Assembly: GCF_046244385.1 (NCBI RefSeq)
Contig: NZ_CP176366.1
Location: 3,348,001 to 3,412,000 of the forward strand
Length of the DNA: 64,000 nt
Direction: 5' to 3'
From: Methanospirillum stamsii
GTDB taxonomy: Archaea > Halobacteriota > Methanomicrobia > Methanomicrobiales > Methanospirillaceae
The notes beneath the pieces were generated by a model. The model saw only the letters and a program-made list of their open reading frames with translations, was not told where the DNA came from and did no database searches. Both the position numbers and the translations under genes were made by a program. Positions 19,201 through 28,538 of the stretch are shown piece after piece (the first letter of the stretch is position 1; each line of letters starts with the position of its first letter).

Positions 19201-22108
19201 AATAAATAGCACTTTCAAACGCCTCTGCATTACAAACAGATATTAAATCTACCCCTTTTTTTCCGATTTCATATGCAGCAGTATAATTTTCACCAAAGAA
19301 ATTCAGACTTCCTGCAAAAGAACAAAATGCAATCGGTGAAATGACTGATTTTCCAAGCTTGAGAGTGTTATAAACCTGAATTGAACTATTAATTGCATAT
19401 TTTACAGGAAATTGAGCATATAATGGAAAACTTATTACTTCAATAATCTGAAGACCAGACAGGAAATTCCCTGATGTTAAATCAGGGAGATCATCAACCG
19501 CTTCAATGGTAATTTCATTCAACAGGTTTAAGGTATCTGAAAAAGATTTAGTAACATCTTCAGGGGTAGGATTTTCAGGGATTTCAAATCCAATTTCTTT
19601 CAAAGTCCGGGTGCCATAATTTATCGCTTCTAATAATTTTCCTGACAGACATAAATAATTCAGTTCATGAATAACCACGGGAATTTTTTCAGAAACAGAC
19701 AGGACATGAGAATGGATACTTCTTACCAGTTCATTCATCAGATCGTACTTACCGGAAAGAAATGTAACTTCTGCTGCCCCAAAGTTAAGTTGCACCATCA
19801 GATCATAGTGTTTTTCCCATCCATTTGGGTCCAGACAGGATATTCCTTTTAAAAAAAAATCTCCCGCTTCCAGGTAGGCATTCGATTGCCTTGCCCTGGC
19901 TCCGGCAATTAGGCACAATCGGGCAAGCTGAATTCGGGATTCTAAAGAAGAATCATGACCAAATCCGAACACATAATGATGAGCGATAGCAAAAATAATA
20001 TCTTTTGATTCATAATCCGGATGTAATTCTATGAGAATATTCGCTATTAGAAAATGAATTTTTTGCCTGGATTTATCATCAAGTAGTTCCTGAACAGCCT
20101 GATATATTCCATCATGTGCAAAAAAATATTCAGATCCGTTCCGATAAATGAAACCATTTTCTTCCAGATTTGTCAGTTCAAAAAAAATATTTGAGATATC
20201 CTCATTAGTGAGAACCCGGACAATTATTTCTGCAGTAAAGGATGAACCAATACAGGCTGCAACCGTTAGTATCCTGGTAGTATGAAATGACAATAGACTA
20301 ATTCGTCGGATCATTAAGTCTACCACATTATCTGATACCGGTAATCTGGATATTTTTAGAAGGTCAAAATTCCATTCTCCGGATTCTGGATTGTAACCTA
20401 TTTCTCCTTTTTCTACCAAAGATGTGATGATTTGCCTGATAATAAATATATTTCCACCAGATTTCAGATACAGAGTTTCAGAAACAGAAGTTGAGACATC
20501 ATGAGAGCAATGAAAAATATCCAAGAGTAATGAAGAGATATCATCCGGACAGAGATCAGATAGATATATTCTTTGATTGGTGACTCCAAGTGATTCCATC
20601 ACTTTTATTGTTTTTTGAAGTGGATGCATATCCTGAACTTCATTATCTCTATATGCCCCAATAATGAGGCATGAACGGGATTCTTTATCATTACATAAAG
20701 TCTGGAATAATTCTAATGATGACTCATCAATCCATTGAAGGTCATCCAGAAAAATCACAAGAGGATTCTCCGGGCCGGAAATTGCCCGGATAAATTTTTG
20801 AAAAATGTAGTTAAACCGGTTTCTTGTTTCTATTCCACCAAGGTCAGGAATGTCCGGTTGTGGTCCGATTAATAGTTCCAGAGAAGGAATGAGATCAGTC
20901 AGTACTTTTCCAACATTACCTACAGAGAATAATATCCTGGATTTCCACCATTCCACAGATTTATCTGAAAGAGAAAGAATTATGTCGACAAAATTATTGA
21001 ATGCATCAATCCATGCAGAATAGGGTCCTGTAACGTTCTGCTCATAAAACTTTCCCTCAATAAATATCCCACCGGTCTGGGTGACAAGAGGTATTAGTTT
21101 ATGAACAAGAGCAGTTTTACCAACACCAGATAAACCGGAGATAAAAAGAACTGTTAATCTTTTATCAGGTATTTTTCTGAAAAATGATTCAAGGAGTCGC
21201 AGATCTTTATCCCTTCCATAAAGATGGTCCGGAAAGACTACATCTCCAGCGATATCTTTCAATCCGGGTTTGAAAACTGAAATGGTTCCTTCTATCTCCC
21301 ATGTTCGTAAACATTGCTGTAGATCATGTAATAGTCCCTTTGCCGTTTTATACCGAAGATCCGGGTTTTTTTCCAGTAAATGTAAAACAATGCTGGATAT
21401 CGGGACAGGTATCTCGGGCCTTAACTGATGAACAGGGATGGGTGTACCTGCTATATGAAAATGAAGCAATTCGAGAGGATCATCAGCAACATATGGAAAT
21501 CCACCGGTAAGCATCCGGTAAAACAGGATACCAACAGAATAAAGATCCGAACCAGGACAAATATTCATTGAAACCCTTCCGGTCTGTTCAGGAGGGAGGT
21601 ACGAGAGGTTGCCTTCGATGATTCCAGGTGTTGGCTTTTGGTAAAGGCCGGATTTTATTTTTATTGCAATACCAAGATCAATAAGCCGGATATTGCCAGA
21701 ATTATCCAGTAAAATGTTGGAACCATCCAGGTTTTTATGAATGATGTTTTCATCATGTAATGACACCAAAGCGCGGGTAATTTTAATCGCAAGTTCCAGA
21801 AATTCATTAACAATTAAAGATTTTCCCGAAATAAGAGAATCTATTGTATTTCCCTCAACATATTCCAGAATAAGAGCAGGTCTTTCACGAAAAAAAGTTT
21901 TACCAAGTCCTTTCCTTATTACCGGTGATTTTGATAAGGAAGTTACTGAGTATTCGTTTTCAAATTTTTTTACTACGTTTCGTGAAGGATTTTTCTCGGA
22001 AATAACTTTCAAAATAACTTTTGAATTGAGTTTGTCATGATGATAACAAAAGAGATGTGTTTCTTTTCCGGAGAAAAATAAAACAGGTACCTCTGATTCC
22101 TGTATCAT
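16202..22108 (-). CDS. Giant hybrid sensor: Ser/Thr-kinase-like, AAA, GAF, histidine kinase and receiver
   Basis: A 1968-residue cytosolic signalling protein. In order: a protein-kinase-like domain (about 10-270); an AAA/STAND ATPase with Walker A GLSGVGKTALVHK near residue 330 and Walker B VIFLDDLQWID near 450; a long helical, TPR-like region (about 700-1240); a GAF domain (about 1290-1450); a coiled coil; HisKA with SHELRTPLNAIIGFS near 1515; HATPase with DTGIGIPPDKHEEIF and GLGLSITKRLVEL; a receiver domain with LIFLDLVMPGMDG near 1805; and a helical tail. The kinase catalytic loop reads HKNLDGSN, with Asn126 where active kinases have the catalytic Asp; DLG (Asp144) and PPEQTG are kept. The family is best known from cyanobacteria and planctomycetes. 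It is transcribed with the IS-split kinase downstream. Confidence 0.9.
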   Translation of the reverse strand: MIQESEVPVLFFSGKETHLFCYHHDKLNSKVILKVISEKNPSRNVVKKFENEYSVTSLSKSPVIRKGLGKTFFRERPALILEYVEGNTIDSLISGKSLIVNEFLELAIKITRALVSLHDENIIHKNLDGSNILLDNSGNIRLIDLGIAIKIKSGLYQKPTPGIIEGNLSYLPPEQTGRVSMNICPGSDLYSVGILFYRMLTGGFPYVADDPLELLHFHIAGTPIPVHQLRPEIPVPISSIVLHLLEKNPDLRYKTAKGLLHDLQQCLRTWEIEGTISVFKPGLKDIAGDVVFPDHLYGRDKDLRLLESFFRKIPDKRLTVLFISGLSGVGKTALVHKLIPLVTQTGGIFIEGKFYEQNVTGPYSAWIDAFNNFVDIILSLSDKSVEWWKSRILFSVGNVGKVLTDLIPSLELLIGPQPDIPDLGGIETRNRFNYIFQKFIRAISGPENPLVIFLDDLQWIDESSLELFQTLCNDKESRSCLIIGAYRDNEVQDMHPLQKTIKVMESLGVTNQRIYLSDLCPDDISSLLLDIFHCSHDVSTSVSETLYLKSGGNIFIIRQIITSLVEKGEIGYNPESGEWNFDLLKISRLPVSDNVVDLMIRRISLLSFHTTRILTVAACIGSSFTAEIIVRVLTNEDISNIFFELTNLEENGFIYRNGSEYFFAHDGIYQAVQELLDDKSRQKIHFLIANILIELHPDYESKDIIFAIAHHYVFGFGHDSSLESRIQLARLCLIAGARARQSNAYLEAGDFFLKGISCLDPNGWEKHYDLMVQLNFGAAEVTFLSGKYDLMNELVRSIHSHVLSVSEKIPVVIHELNYLCLSGKLLEAINYGTRTLKEIGFEIPENPTPEDVTKSFSDTLNLLNEITIEAVDDLPDLTSGNFLSGLQIIEVISFPLYAQFPVKYAINSSIQVYNTLKLGKSVISPIAFCSFAGSLNFFGENYTAAYEIGKKGVDLISVCNAEAFESAIYFKYGSLIQPWAEHYSNIVKSFARSISKGYEIGDYTFIGYSALHQVTSAFLAGESLEEIIRITKENHLITTNLNQDLLVFLIDCFRECSELLHDNSCTELPILDETKWLEIAHKFSFYHGISIYYSIKMIKAIFLNDPDVQVYADEAIKYISGIIGSFGYPPIIFYYCISSLMTCESHPERKEELLETIQSYLNQLENVAEKCKMNFQHKVYLIKAELARSGGDFDSAMIFYEKAILGAYENQYINDEILACEMAGNFWIQRGMKSIAGHYLDRARNACIRWEAFGKVHLLEDKYKEIFSFYTSDNDNVSYTETNLDFLSVLKASQAISDEIDLKRLVKTLMQTVIENAGAERGVLILKQGTIFSVEADLIPDKGYLEIMMGMPLSKSVSLPIGLIQNAIRKKETIILSDASGDSQYSHTKQIRNLNLKSILCMPLVSGHNVTGVIYLENNLLEGAFTRDRVSVIEILASQAIISLKNARYYDEQIHLVRHLEQEINEKKRIEAELVRYQNQLEELVSERTRELQIAKVQAENANKAKSIFLSAMSHELRTPLNAIIGFSQLLQKSRNLTQKEQNQLETIFNSGSHLLKLITDLLDIGKIELNKLELESHPFNLSSTIHQVCEMSEITANEKKLNLRYVPLTEFPPYVLGDEQKLKQILINLLINAIKFTKEGIVTFNVSYDPEKETLLSEIEDTGIGIPPDKHEEIFIPFSQLNNENKIREGIGLGLSITKRLVELMDGKIDFSSVPNIGTKFIFEVRLPIVQKIEKTNFSKDVIGYNGDILSVLIVDDNEDNASLLISFLEPLGFKVYYVKNGADALQFVTEKRGDELLSLIFLDLVMPGMDGCEVLERFYQYFQILPFKVIGISATVYDTELKNKFVNLCDIFFEKPVNYVQIIDSIKNLLNIEWIYEPELKDSLKYSDNFGELISIIHSLPKAGIIEEIREFVISGDYKSLESKLEEIERTDKRLSGFCKKLSFFAANYDEVSMLSYLNEISGRIV

Positions 22109-22996
22109 ATACTATACCCGACACTCTTGTATTGGAAATCTGAATGATATTACATAAAACCATATGAATTGATTTTTTTATTTAACCCTATAATTATAAA
22201 TAAATAGATTTTTATAATGAGTATTTTCTGAATTTACCGTTAATTTATAAGAGATTATTACGTTTTAATTTTTGAGAGCAATTATTTCCTTCTTTTGTAT
22301 CAGAAATGTAACAATACAGACAAATATCTTAAATTTTCGAAAATTAAGAACGTCAAGATGTTTATCTGAAATTAGTGTTAATGTCTGCCAGGGAACGGGT
22401 TTTATCCGGATGAAATACTTCATTAATAGTATTCAAAACTAACCAACAATCATTACAATTCAAATCGAAAATTTTTAAACATATAAAGCGCATTAAAATT
22501 GATTAAATATTGCCACACTATACACCTATTTTCCTCACAGGCTATCCACAACACACATTATGCCTCATTCCCCAACAAATTCAACAAATTTTTTGCACCT
22601 GATTTGATCTCATTTTAAAGTGGATGAAGGAATTCCAGCATCATGCTTAAAATAAAGGATCTCATTGGCTGCCATTTATCCAATGGGCGGTTTTCTCTCA
22701 CAAATAGCGACCCCTTGACATACCCAGATCCTTGGAGTAATCGATTAATAAAACCTATTTTACGTATATTTTTTGAAATGAAAAACCACATGATAAATTA
22801 TCCGTATTTTTATGAAATAACGATAATTTAAGAGATTTTTGATAAACAATGATACATGACAATAAGTGTTTTATTAATTCCCCCCCATTCATCTTTATTT
22901 TCATTTCGGTTCAGAGGAACGATGGACATTCTTATTCAGCGGTTATTGGTCAGTTAAGACCCAATGCTATTCAAATAACCTAAATATCAGTAAAAT
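22109..22996. other. Long AT-rich intergenic region without a convincing gene
   Basis: About 890 bases separate the giant kinase from the next recognisable sequence. It is AT-rich with scattered oligo-A/T runs and a C-run near 22880. A 62-codon open frame at 22643-22831 has no ribosome site and no protein-like character. It presumably holds the promoter of the giant kinase near its right end, and otherwise I see nothing. Confidence 0.5.
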
Positions 22997-23222
22997 ATGG
23001 TACCTGTAAAAGAATTTTCGAAATTTTTGGTATTAACCGGTGATTCTATTAGAAAACTTGTAATTTCCTTTATCCGGACCTCATTTATATGTGAGAGAAA
23101 AACTAACTTATCAGGACATTTGTGAAATGATGGGTGCTGCAATAATCAATTAGTTGCACAAAGATCATAACTGGAAAACGATAACCGGAAAAGAAGCCAT
23201 AGAATTTGTTAAAAGAATATGA
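22997..23222 (+). pseudogene. Decayed small gene with internal stops
   Basis: One frame starts with ATG and reads MVPVKEFSKFLVLTGDSIRK before fading; a second frame then reads LTYQDICEMMGAAIINQ, TAG, LHKDHNWKTITGKEAIEFV and stops at 23222. Both halves look like real protein, the second like a helix-turn-helix plus tail. One frameshift and one in-frame TAG are needed to join them. The ancestral function is not recognised. Confidence 0.4.
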
Positions 23223-23293
23223 TTAAATACTATTCTCAATTTTTTTCTATGAGGGTACCAGCAATTATTGTATATCCATGATAATTAATAGAG

Positions 23294-24406
23294 ATGAAAT
23301 TTTTCATTATCTCAATAGTTACCCTCATCGCTATTCTCACCGGATGTATGGTAACAGCAGATATTTCTGAAAACCTGGTGCAGACCGGGAATTTGAGCAT
23401 TGATACTCCCAGCGTTCAGATACAAAATTCAGATGTTCCAATCGGGATTCTTGTGATGAAGAGCGGATTTGTTGCTGATATTGGAGAAGAATATTTACGG
23501 GCATTTGAATTGGCTCTGAATAACAGTCCTGATTCACCAATTCGCCCAATGATTATGGATGGAGGAAGTGAACCTACAAAGGCAATCTCCTCATGGAAAG
23601 AAATGAAAGAGAGCAAACCGGAAATACCAACTGTGATTACAGTTGCAAGTTGGACTTCGAATGTTGTCTATCCTGAAGCATCTGATATGGGTATTGTTCA
23701 AGTTGCACTTGGAAGTGCAGCAATAAACCAAAGTTCTTCTTCTGACAGACTGATCAGGTTTACACCAGGTGTTGCACAGGAATCCCCGGTCCTTGCATCA
23801 TACCTCAATAAATTTGACCGGATAGCCGTCATTGGAGGAGATAATGACTATAGCAACGGATATTTCTCTACTCTTGATGCACTTCTTCCGGGAAAAATAA
23901 TATTGAATATTCGATACAATCAGGACAGTGTAGAAACAACTCTGAACTATTCTGAAATAATTGAGAGTAACCCTGATGTTATCGTTCTTTTATCTGTTTC
24001 TGAAGGTGGAGAAGTTATCCGGCTATTACGTGAACATAATATTACTACCCCCTTTGTAGGAACCCGCGTCATTGAACGTAACTCACTCACGGAAATAAAT
24101 TCTGCTGATGGACTTATATTCACCTCTCCGGCTTTAAATACATCTCACCCGTTTTTTAACCAGTATTTTGAGAAATATGGGGAGAACTCTACATTTTATG
24201 GGGCTGAAGGATATGATGCGATGTCAATGCTCTCATCCGCTGTATCTGAATGTGGAGATTCTTCAAAATGTCTGTATTCATGGTTTGAAAACCGGACCTA
24301 CAACGGAACCCTGGGAAGAGTAGTGTTTGATGACATGGGAGTTGCTTCCTATCCGATAGCGATGAAGATTGTCAAAGACGGGAAATTTGAAGAATACCGG
24401 GAATAA
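23294..24406 (+). CDS. Lipoprotein of the branched-chain amino-acid-binding (type I periplasmic) family
   Basis: An exported solute-binding-like protein of 370 residues. The N-terminal signal ends in a lipobox (ILTGC, Cys17), so it should be anchored outside the cell. The rest fits the LivJ/LivK-type receptor fold: PIGILVMKSGFVADIGEEYL starts the first lobe and IAVIGGDNDYSNGYF the second, with AEGYDAMSMLSSAV near the C-terminus. No ABC permease or ATPase genes lie nearby, so it is an orphan; it may feed a transporter elsewhere or act as a sensor. The upstream region is a long AT-rich gap; a T-run follows the stop codon. Confidence 0.85.
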   Translation: MKFFIISIVTLIAILTGCMVTADISENLVQTGNLSIDTPSVQIQNSDVPIGILVMKSGFVADIGEEYLRAFELALNNSPDSPIRPMIMDGGSEPTKAISSWKEMKESKPEIPTVITVASWTSNVVYPEASDMGIVQVALGSAAINQSSSSDRLIRFTPGVAQESPVLASYLNKFDRIAVIGGDNDYSNGYFSTLDALLPGKIILNIRYNQDSVETTLNYSEIIESNPDVIVLLSVSEGGEVIRLLREHNITTPFVGTRVIERNSLTEINSADGLIFTSPALNTSHPFFNQYFEKYGENSTFYGAEGYDAMSMLSSAVSECGDSSKCLYSWFENRTYNGTLGRVVFDDMGVASYPIAMKIVKDGKFEEYRE

Positions 24407-24531
24407 TTTCCGATTTTTTTATTTGCTCATAAAGAGATCAGACCCTTTGGAAAGAAAAAACCCTTCGCTCTTTTTCTCTCACCTGGAAATATTGGGACAA
24501 TATTGAGAATCAGAATTCGGTTATCAAACCC

Positions 24532-26571
24532 TTATGTTCCTTTGATGATTAAGAGGGTGATATCATCAAACTGAGGTTCTGATTCGCTAAATATCTGCAC
24601 CTCCTGTAATATTTTCTCCTTGATTTCCAATGCATTTAATGAGGCATATTTTTGGATGATATCTTTTAATCTACTCTCACCAAACATCTCATTACTGGAA
24701 CTGAGTGATTCGGTAACACCGTCAGTATACAGCACGATGATATCATCCGGTCCGATATAGACTGATTGTTTTTCATAATTTTCATCATCTATTACACCTA
24801 TTGCAATTCCTGTCATTAACAACTCTTCAAATATGCCGGATTGGGAACGGTAGACCAGCGGCGGGTTATGTCCCGCATTTACATAGGTCATGGTCTTATC
24901 CTTTTCGGATAAAATTCCATAAAAGAGGGTAACAAACATCCCGGCCTTGGAGTCCTGCGTAATTATCTTGTTTGCAGATATGATAGCTTTTGCAGGGTCT
25001 TGATACCACAGGGCATTTACCCGTACAACAATCCGGGATAAGGCCATGAATAAGGCTGCAGGGATTCCTTTTCCAGAAACATCAGCGATAAGAATTCCAT
25101 AGGACCCTTCTTCCAGGGGTACCAGTTCCATTGGAATGACATCAAAAAAGTCTCCCCCAACTTCTTTTGCCATCACACTAATAGCAGCCACATCAAATCC
25201 TTTGATAACCGGAAGAGTATCAGGAAGGAAACTTTTCTGTATTTCTGATGCAATATCAAGTTCCGCTTTAGATCGAGCCAGTCTCTCTTCCATTCTTCTC
25301 CGGTCAGTAATATCCCGGATTGTCTCGATGGCACCTGTAATATTTCTATTCGAATCATACAAAGGACTGGCCTTTGCCCAGCAGAATATGGCATTATTTC
25401 CTGATCTTGGGAGATAGGTATCAACTACAAGGGTATCTCCTTCCTGCTCAATGTGAGAGTACTTACTCGTAAGTTCATCCTTTGGTCTGAATACGAGATC
25501 GGCAAGTATTGGACGCCGTTCTCCATAAAAGGGAAGTGCATATTCATAATTTCCTTTCCCTACCATTTCAGAAGCAGGTATTCCGGAAATTATTTCCATT
25601 GCATGATTCCATGCCTTCACAACTCCGTTGGTATCTATTACCACCGTTGCGTCGGGAAGGAAATTAATGATTTCAGCAAACTTTGCCCGGGCATTTTCAG
25701 ATTCCAGTTCTGCCCGTTTTCTATCAGAAATATCCCTGATGCTCTCTATCGCACCGACAAGGTTTCCATCCTTGTCATAAAGGGGGCTGGCTTTGGCCCA
25801 AAAATAGGTCCCGTCTTTGCCAAAAGAAGGAATGAAGATATCTACGATAAGGGTGTCACCATCACGAATGATATGATTATAACGTCTTTCAACTTCTTCA
25901 TCATGAAGGAGGATAAGGTTGGCAAGCATCGGTTTTCGTTCCCCATAGAATGGAAGGGCATATTCATAGTCACCTTTCCCAAGGATATCTGCACATTGTA
26001 AGCCGGTCACCTCTTCCATGGCCTTATTCCAGGCAATTACTTTCCCGTCAAGATCAATTACAAAGGTTGCATCCGGGAGAAAACTGATGATCTCTTCCAG
26101 TCTCCTGACCGTCTGCTTTGTCTCCTGCTCTCCTCTTATCCGGTCAGTTATGTCTCGAATTGTCTCAATAGCACCAACAATATTCCCCCCAGAATCATAA
26201 AGTGGACTGGCTTTGGCCCAGAAATAAGTCCCCTCTTTGCCAAAAGAAGGAATGAAGATATCTACAACGAGGGTATCACCATCACGAATGACATGATTAT
26301 ACCGTCTTTCAACCTCTTCATCCGGAAGGAGGATGAGATTGGCAAGCATTGGTTTTCGTTCGCCATAGAATGGGAGGGCATATTCATAGTCACCTTTTTC
26401 CAGGATCTGAGATGCTGGTACCCCTGTGATCCTTTCCATGGCCTTATTCCAGGCGATTACCTTCCCGTCAAGGTCGATTACAAAGGTTGCATCCGGGAGA
26501 AAGTTGATGATCTCTGTACAATATCCTTCTATTCTCGGTGCCATGTTTTCCCAAGTATGAGAATATGTCAT
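24532..26571 (-). CDS. Three PAS domains plus SpoIIE/RsbU-type PP2C phosphatase
   Basis: A cytosolic signalling phosphatase of 679 residues. Three PAS domains (about 17-140, 157-280 and 297-420) all start with INFLPDATFVIDLDGKV-like sequence; the first two are nearly identical. The PPM/SpoIIE domain (about 440-679) has the metal-binding motifs KEVGGDFFDV, ADVSGKGIPAALFM, NAGHNPPL and LYTDGVTESLSS, so it should be an active Mn/Mg-dependent Ser/Thr phosphatase. RsbU-like proteins act on anti-anti-sigma (STAS) proteins in bacteria; archaea lack sigma factors, so the target here is unknown. It stands alone. Confidence 0.9.
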   Translation of the reverse strand: MTYSHTWENMAPRIEGYCTEIINFLPDATFVIDLDGKVIAWNKAMERITGVPASQILEKGDYEYALPFYGERKPMLANLILLPDEEVERRYNHVIRDGDTLVVDIFIPSFGKEGTYFWAKASPLYDSGGNIVGAIETIRDITDRIRGEQETKQTVRRLEEIISFLPDATFVIDLDGKVIAWNKAMEEVTGLQCADILGKGDYEYALPFYGERKPMLANLILLHDEEVERRYNHIIRDGDTLIVDIFIPSFGKDGTYFWAKASPLYDKDGNLVGAIESIRDISDRKRAELESENARAKFAEIINFLPDATVVIDTNGVVKAWNHAMEIISGIPASEMVGKGNYEYALPFYGERRPILADLVFRPKDELTSKYSHIEQEGDTLVVDTYLPRSGNNAIFCWAKASPLYDSNRNITGAIETIRDITDRRRMEERLARSKAELDIASEIQKSFLPDTLPVIKGFDVAAISVMAKEVGGDFFDVIPMELVPLEEGSYGILIADVSGKGIPAALFMALSRIVVRVNALWYQDPAKAIISANKIITQDSKAGMFVTLFYGILSEKDKTMTYVNAGHNPPLVYRSQSGIFEELLMTGIAIGVIDDENYEKQSVYIGPDDIIVLYTDGVTESLSSSNEMFGESRLKDIIQKYASLNALEIKEKILQEVQIFSESEPQFDDITLLIIKGT
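25700..26070. repeat. Internal direct repeat: second PAS unit of the phosphatase gene
   Basis: This stretch and 26120-26490 are about nine-tenths identical at the DNA level by eye, offset by 420 bases (140 codons). The third PAS unit is clearly more diverged, so the first two were duplicated or homogenised recently. Confidence 0.7.
26120..26490. repeat. Internal direct repeat: first PAS unit of the phosphatase gene
   Basis: Partner of the repeat at 25700-26070. Confidence 0.7.
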
Positions 26572-26898
26572 GAGGAGGTATATGATACTGTGTCAAAATA
26601 TCAACGAATCTATAACCTCGCTTTTTCTTCTTCTCCCGTTTTGTACGGTACTCCAATCTTGAAGAGATTATATTCAAATATAATGAGTAATGCCTTTCGT
26701 AACTCTCAATCCTCAATCGAGATTTACAGTTTATTGCTAGAATTCAGAATATAGTAGGAAAAAATATGTATTATCACAGACTATAATTGAAACCTGGACA
26801 CATCTGTCAGGATTGCAATTGAACGACAGAATCCCTGGTGGCAGAACCAGAGTTTTCCAACAGGTATTCCCCGTTTATCACGATACCCTGACATTGAT

Positions 26899-28074
26899 TT
26901 GTATCTTTCTTTACGTGAAGTACTGGTTCTTCTTGGAGCCAGGAGGACAGGTAAGTCAACTCTGTTATATCAAATAATTGCGGACATGATACAAAAGACG
27001 GTCCAACCAAAATCAATATTGTACCTGAATCTTGATGAACCAATTCTTAATGCACATGCACAAGAACCCGGCTTTTTGATGGATATTATCGAGCGATACA
27101 GAATTGAGCATCACGGTCTTTCCTGTGTCTGCATGGATGAAGTTCAACTCTGTCCACATTGGGCTTCTACTGTGAAAATTATCTATGATACTATACCGGA
27201 CATAAAATTAATTGCAACCGGTTCAACTTCCCAGGTAATCGAGCATGAAATGAGTCTTCGTCTATCAGGAAGATATCTCCCGGTTCGTATCTATCCATTA
27301 AATTTTTCCGAATTTCTCACATTTATTGGAAAAGAGAATCCCTCAACGGTAGAAAAAAATGTTCTTATGATGCAATTTTTAAGATATGGGGGTTTTCCAA
27401 GGATAGTACTTGAAGAGAATGAAAAAGTAAAGGATGTCCTGTTACGCCAATACTACGAAACAATTTATCTTAAAGATATTCTCATACCCCGGACCATCCG
27501 GTCCACTCAGGGTCTCATTTCATTACTGTACATATGCCTTTCACAGGTTGGGAATTTGGTATCATTTCACAGACTTGCTGGATCACTAAAGATTTCTGCC
27601 GATACCGTGAAGGAGTATATCGGTTATGCAGAGGATGCATATCTTTTACACCTGATTCGAAAATTTGATTATTCTGCCCAGAATCAGCAGAGTCATGCGA
27701 AAAAGGTATATTGTGCTGATACCGGGCTTATGAATGCAGTTGCATATGCATTTTCGGATAATATCGAACATATAATGGAAAATCTCGTATGCACAACTCT
27801 TATTCAAAGGGGGAACACTCTATGGTATCATAAGGATCGGTATGAATGTGATTTTGTTGTCACTCAGAATGGAGAGCCTATTCAGGTGATCCAGGTTTGT
27901 GCATCTCTGCAAAAAGATGAAACCCGAAAACGAGAGATCCGGGGCCTTATTGAAGCCATTAAAAAGTATAACCTCTCTGAAGGGATTATTATTACTCTGG
28001 AAGAAGAAGGTATTGAGATGGTGAGTGGTGTTCAGATTCGGTATGTTTGTCTGGCTGACTGGGTTTTACATTGA
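26899..28074 (+). CDS. AAA_14 / DUF4143 family ATPase
   Basis: An ATPase of 391 residues from the TTG at 26899. Walker A is GARRTGKSTLL, Walker B is CVCMDEVQLCP, and TGSTSQVIEHEMSLRLSGRY is the sensor region typical of AAA_14. The C-terminal DUF4143 part includes ADTGLMNAV and YECDFVVTQNGEPIQVIQV, a PD-(D/E)XK-nuclease-like core. The same frame stays open upstream to 26791 and encodes IAIERQNPWWQNQ and IPRLSRYPDIDLYLSLRE, which is the usual N-terminus of this family. However, it has no ATG, GTG or TTG there, so the authentic start codon seems lost or is an unusual CTG. Function of the family is unclear; it is often accessory and mobile. Confidence 0.82.
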   Translation: MYLSLREVLVLLGARRTGKSTLLYQIIADMIQKTVQPKSILYLNLDEPILNAHAQEPGFLMDIIERYRIEHHGLSCVCMDEVQLCPHWASTVKIIYDTIPDIKLIATGSTSQVIEHEMSLRLSGRYLPVRIYPLNFSEFLTFIGKENPSTVEKNVLMMQFLRYGGFPRIVLEENEKVKDVLLRQYYETIYLKDILIPRTIRSTQGLISLLYICLSQVGNLVSFHRLAGSLKISADTVKEYIGYAEDAYLLHLIRKFDYSAQNQQSHAKKVYCADTGLMNAVAYAFSDNIEHIMENLVCTTLIQRGNTLWYHKDRYECDFVVTQNGEPIQVIQVCASLQKDETRKREIRGLIEAIKKYNLSEGIIITLEEEGIEMVSGVQIRYVCLADWVLH

Positions 28075-28538
28075 TCGGGGATGAAGGTTGATTGATAGGA
28101 ATGAAGAGGGTATGATCAATATCAATTCATTATTCCCCATCTGATTCCACGGATTACCGAATTATTCACATGAGTTTTCACGATGACCATGAATGTCAGA
28201 GTATCAAAGGCTACATTATGCTATAGTGGGAGACCAGTAATTGGGGTGACTTAATAATACTCTCAAATCTACAAATCACGGCACATACGTATCACAACGC
28301 TTAAAATATCCCGGTTTCGAAAACCGGTCAGACTATTTTCAGGAAGAGACCCTCCCAATGATCGAGAGTGCTCCGGGCACAAGGTCACCGGATTCTCCTC
28401 CTCCCCCCTATGCAAAGCATCGTGTTCCTTGCTCATGGTATGAATAACATCAGAAAAATCGAAGTATTCCAAAAATGCCGTCATAACACTATTCCTTTTC
28501 GGTATCAGGATGTGAAAAATGGAAAAAATTGTCCGAAA
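28075..28538. other. Intergenic region containing a gene scrap
   Basis: No intact gene in 464 bases. The only recognisable content is the fragment at 28339-28440. Confidence 0.6.
28339..28440 (-). pseudogene. 3' scrap of a second copy of the small membrane protein gene at 29450
   Basis: The minus strand ends in GDLVPGALSIIGRVSS and a stop, against DLAAGALWIIGKIST and a stop in the gene at 29450-29671; the preceding DNA (GGGGAGGAGGAG against GGTGAGGAGGAG) also aligns. A frame change is needed further upstream. So about 100 bases of a decayed paralogue survive 1.1 kb from the intact copy. Confidence 0.55.

Noticed and set aside
22643..22831. 62-codon open frame in the long gap
   Set aside because: No ribosome site, odd composition and no resemblance to any protein; expected by chance in AT-rich DNA.
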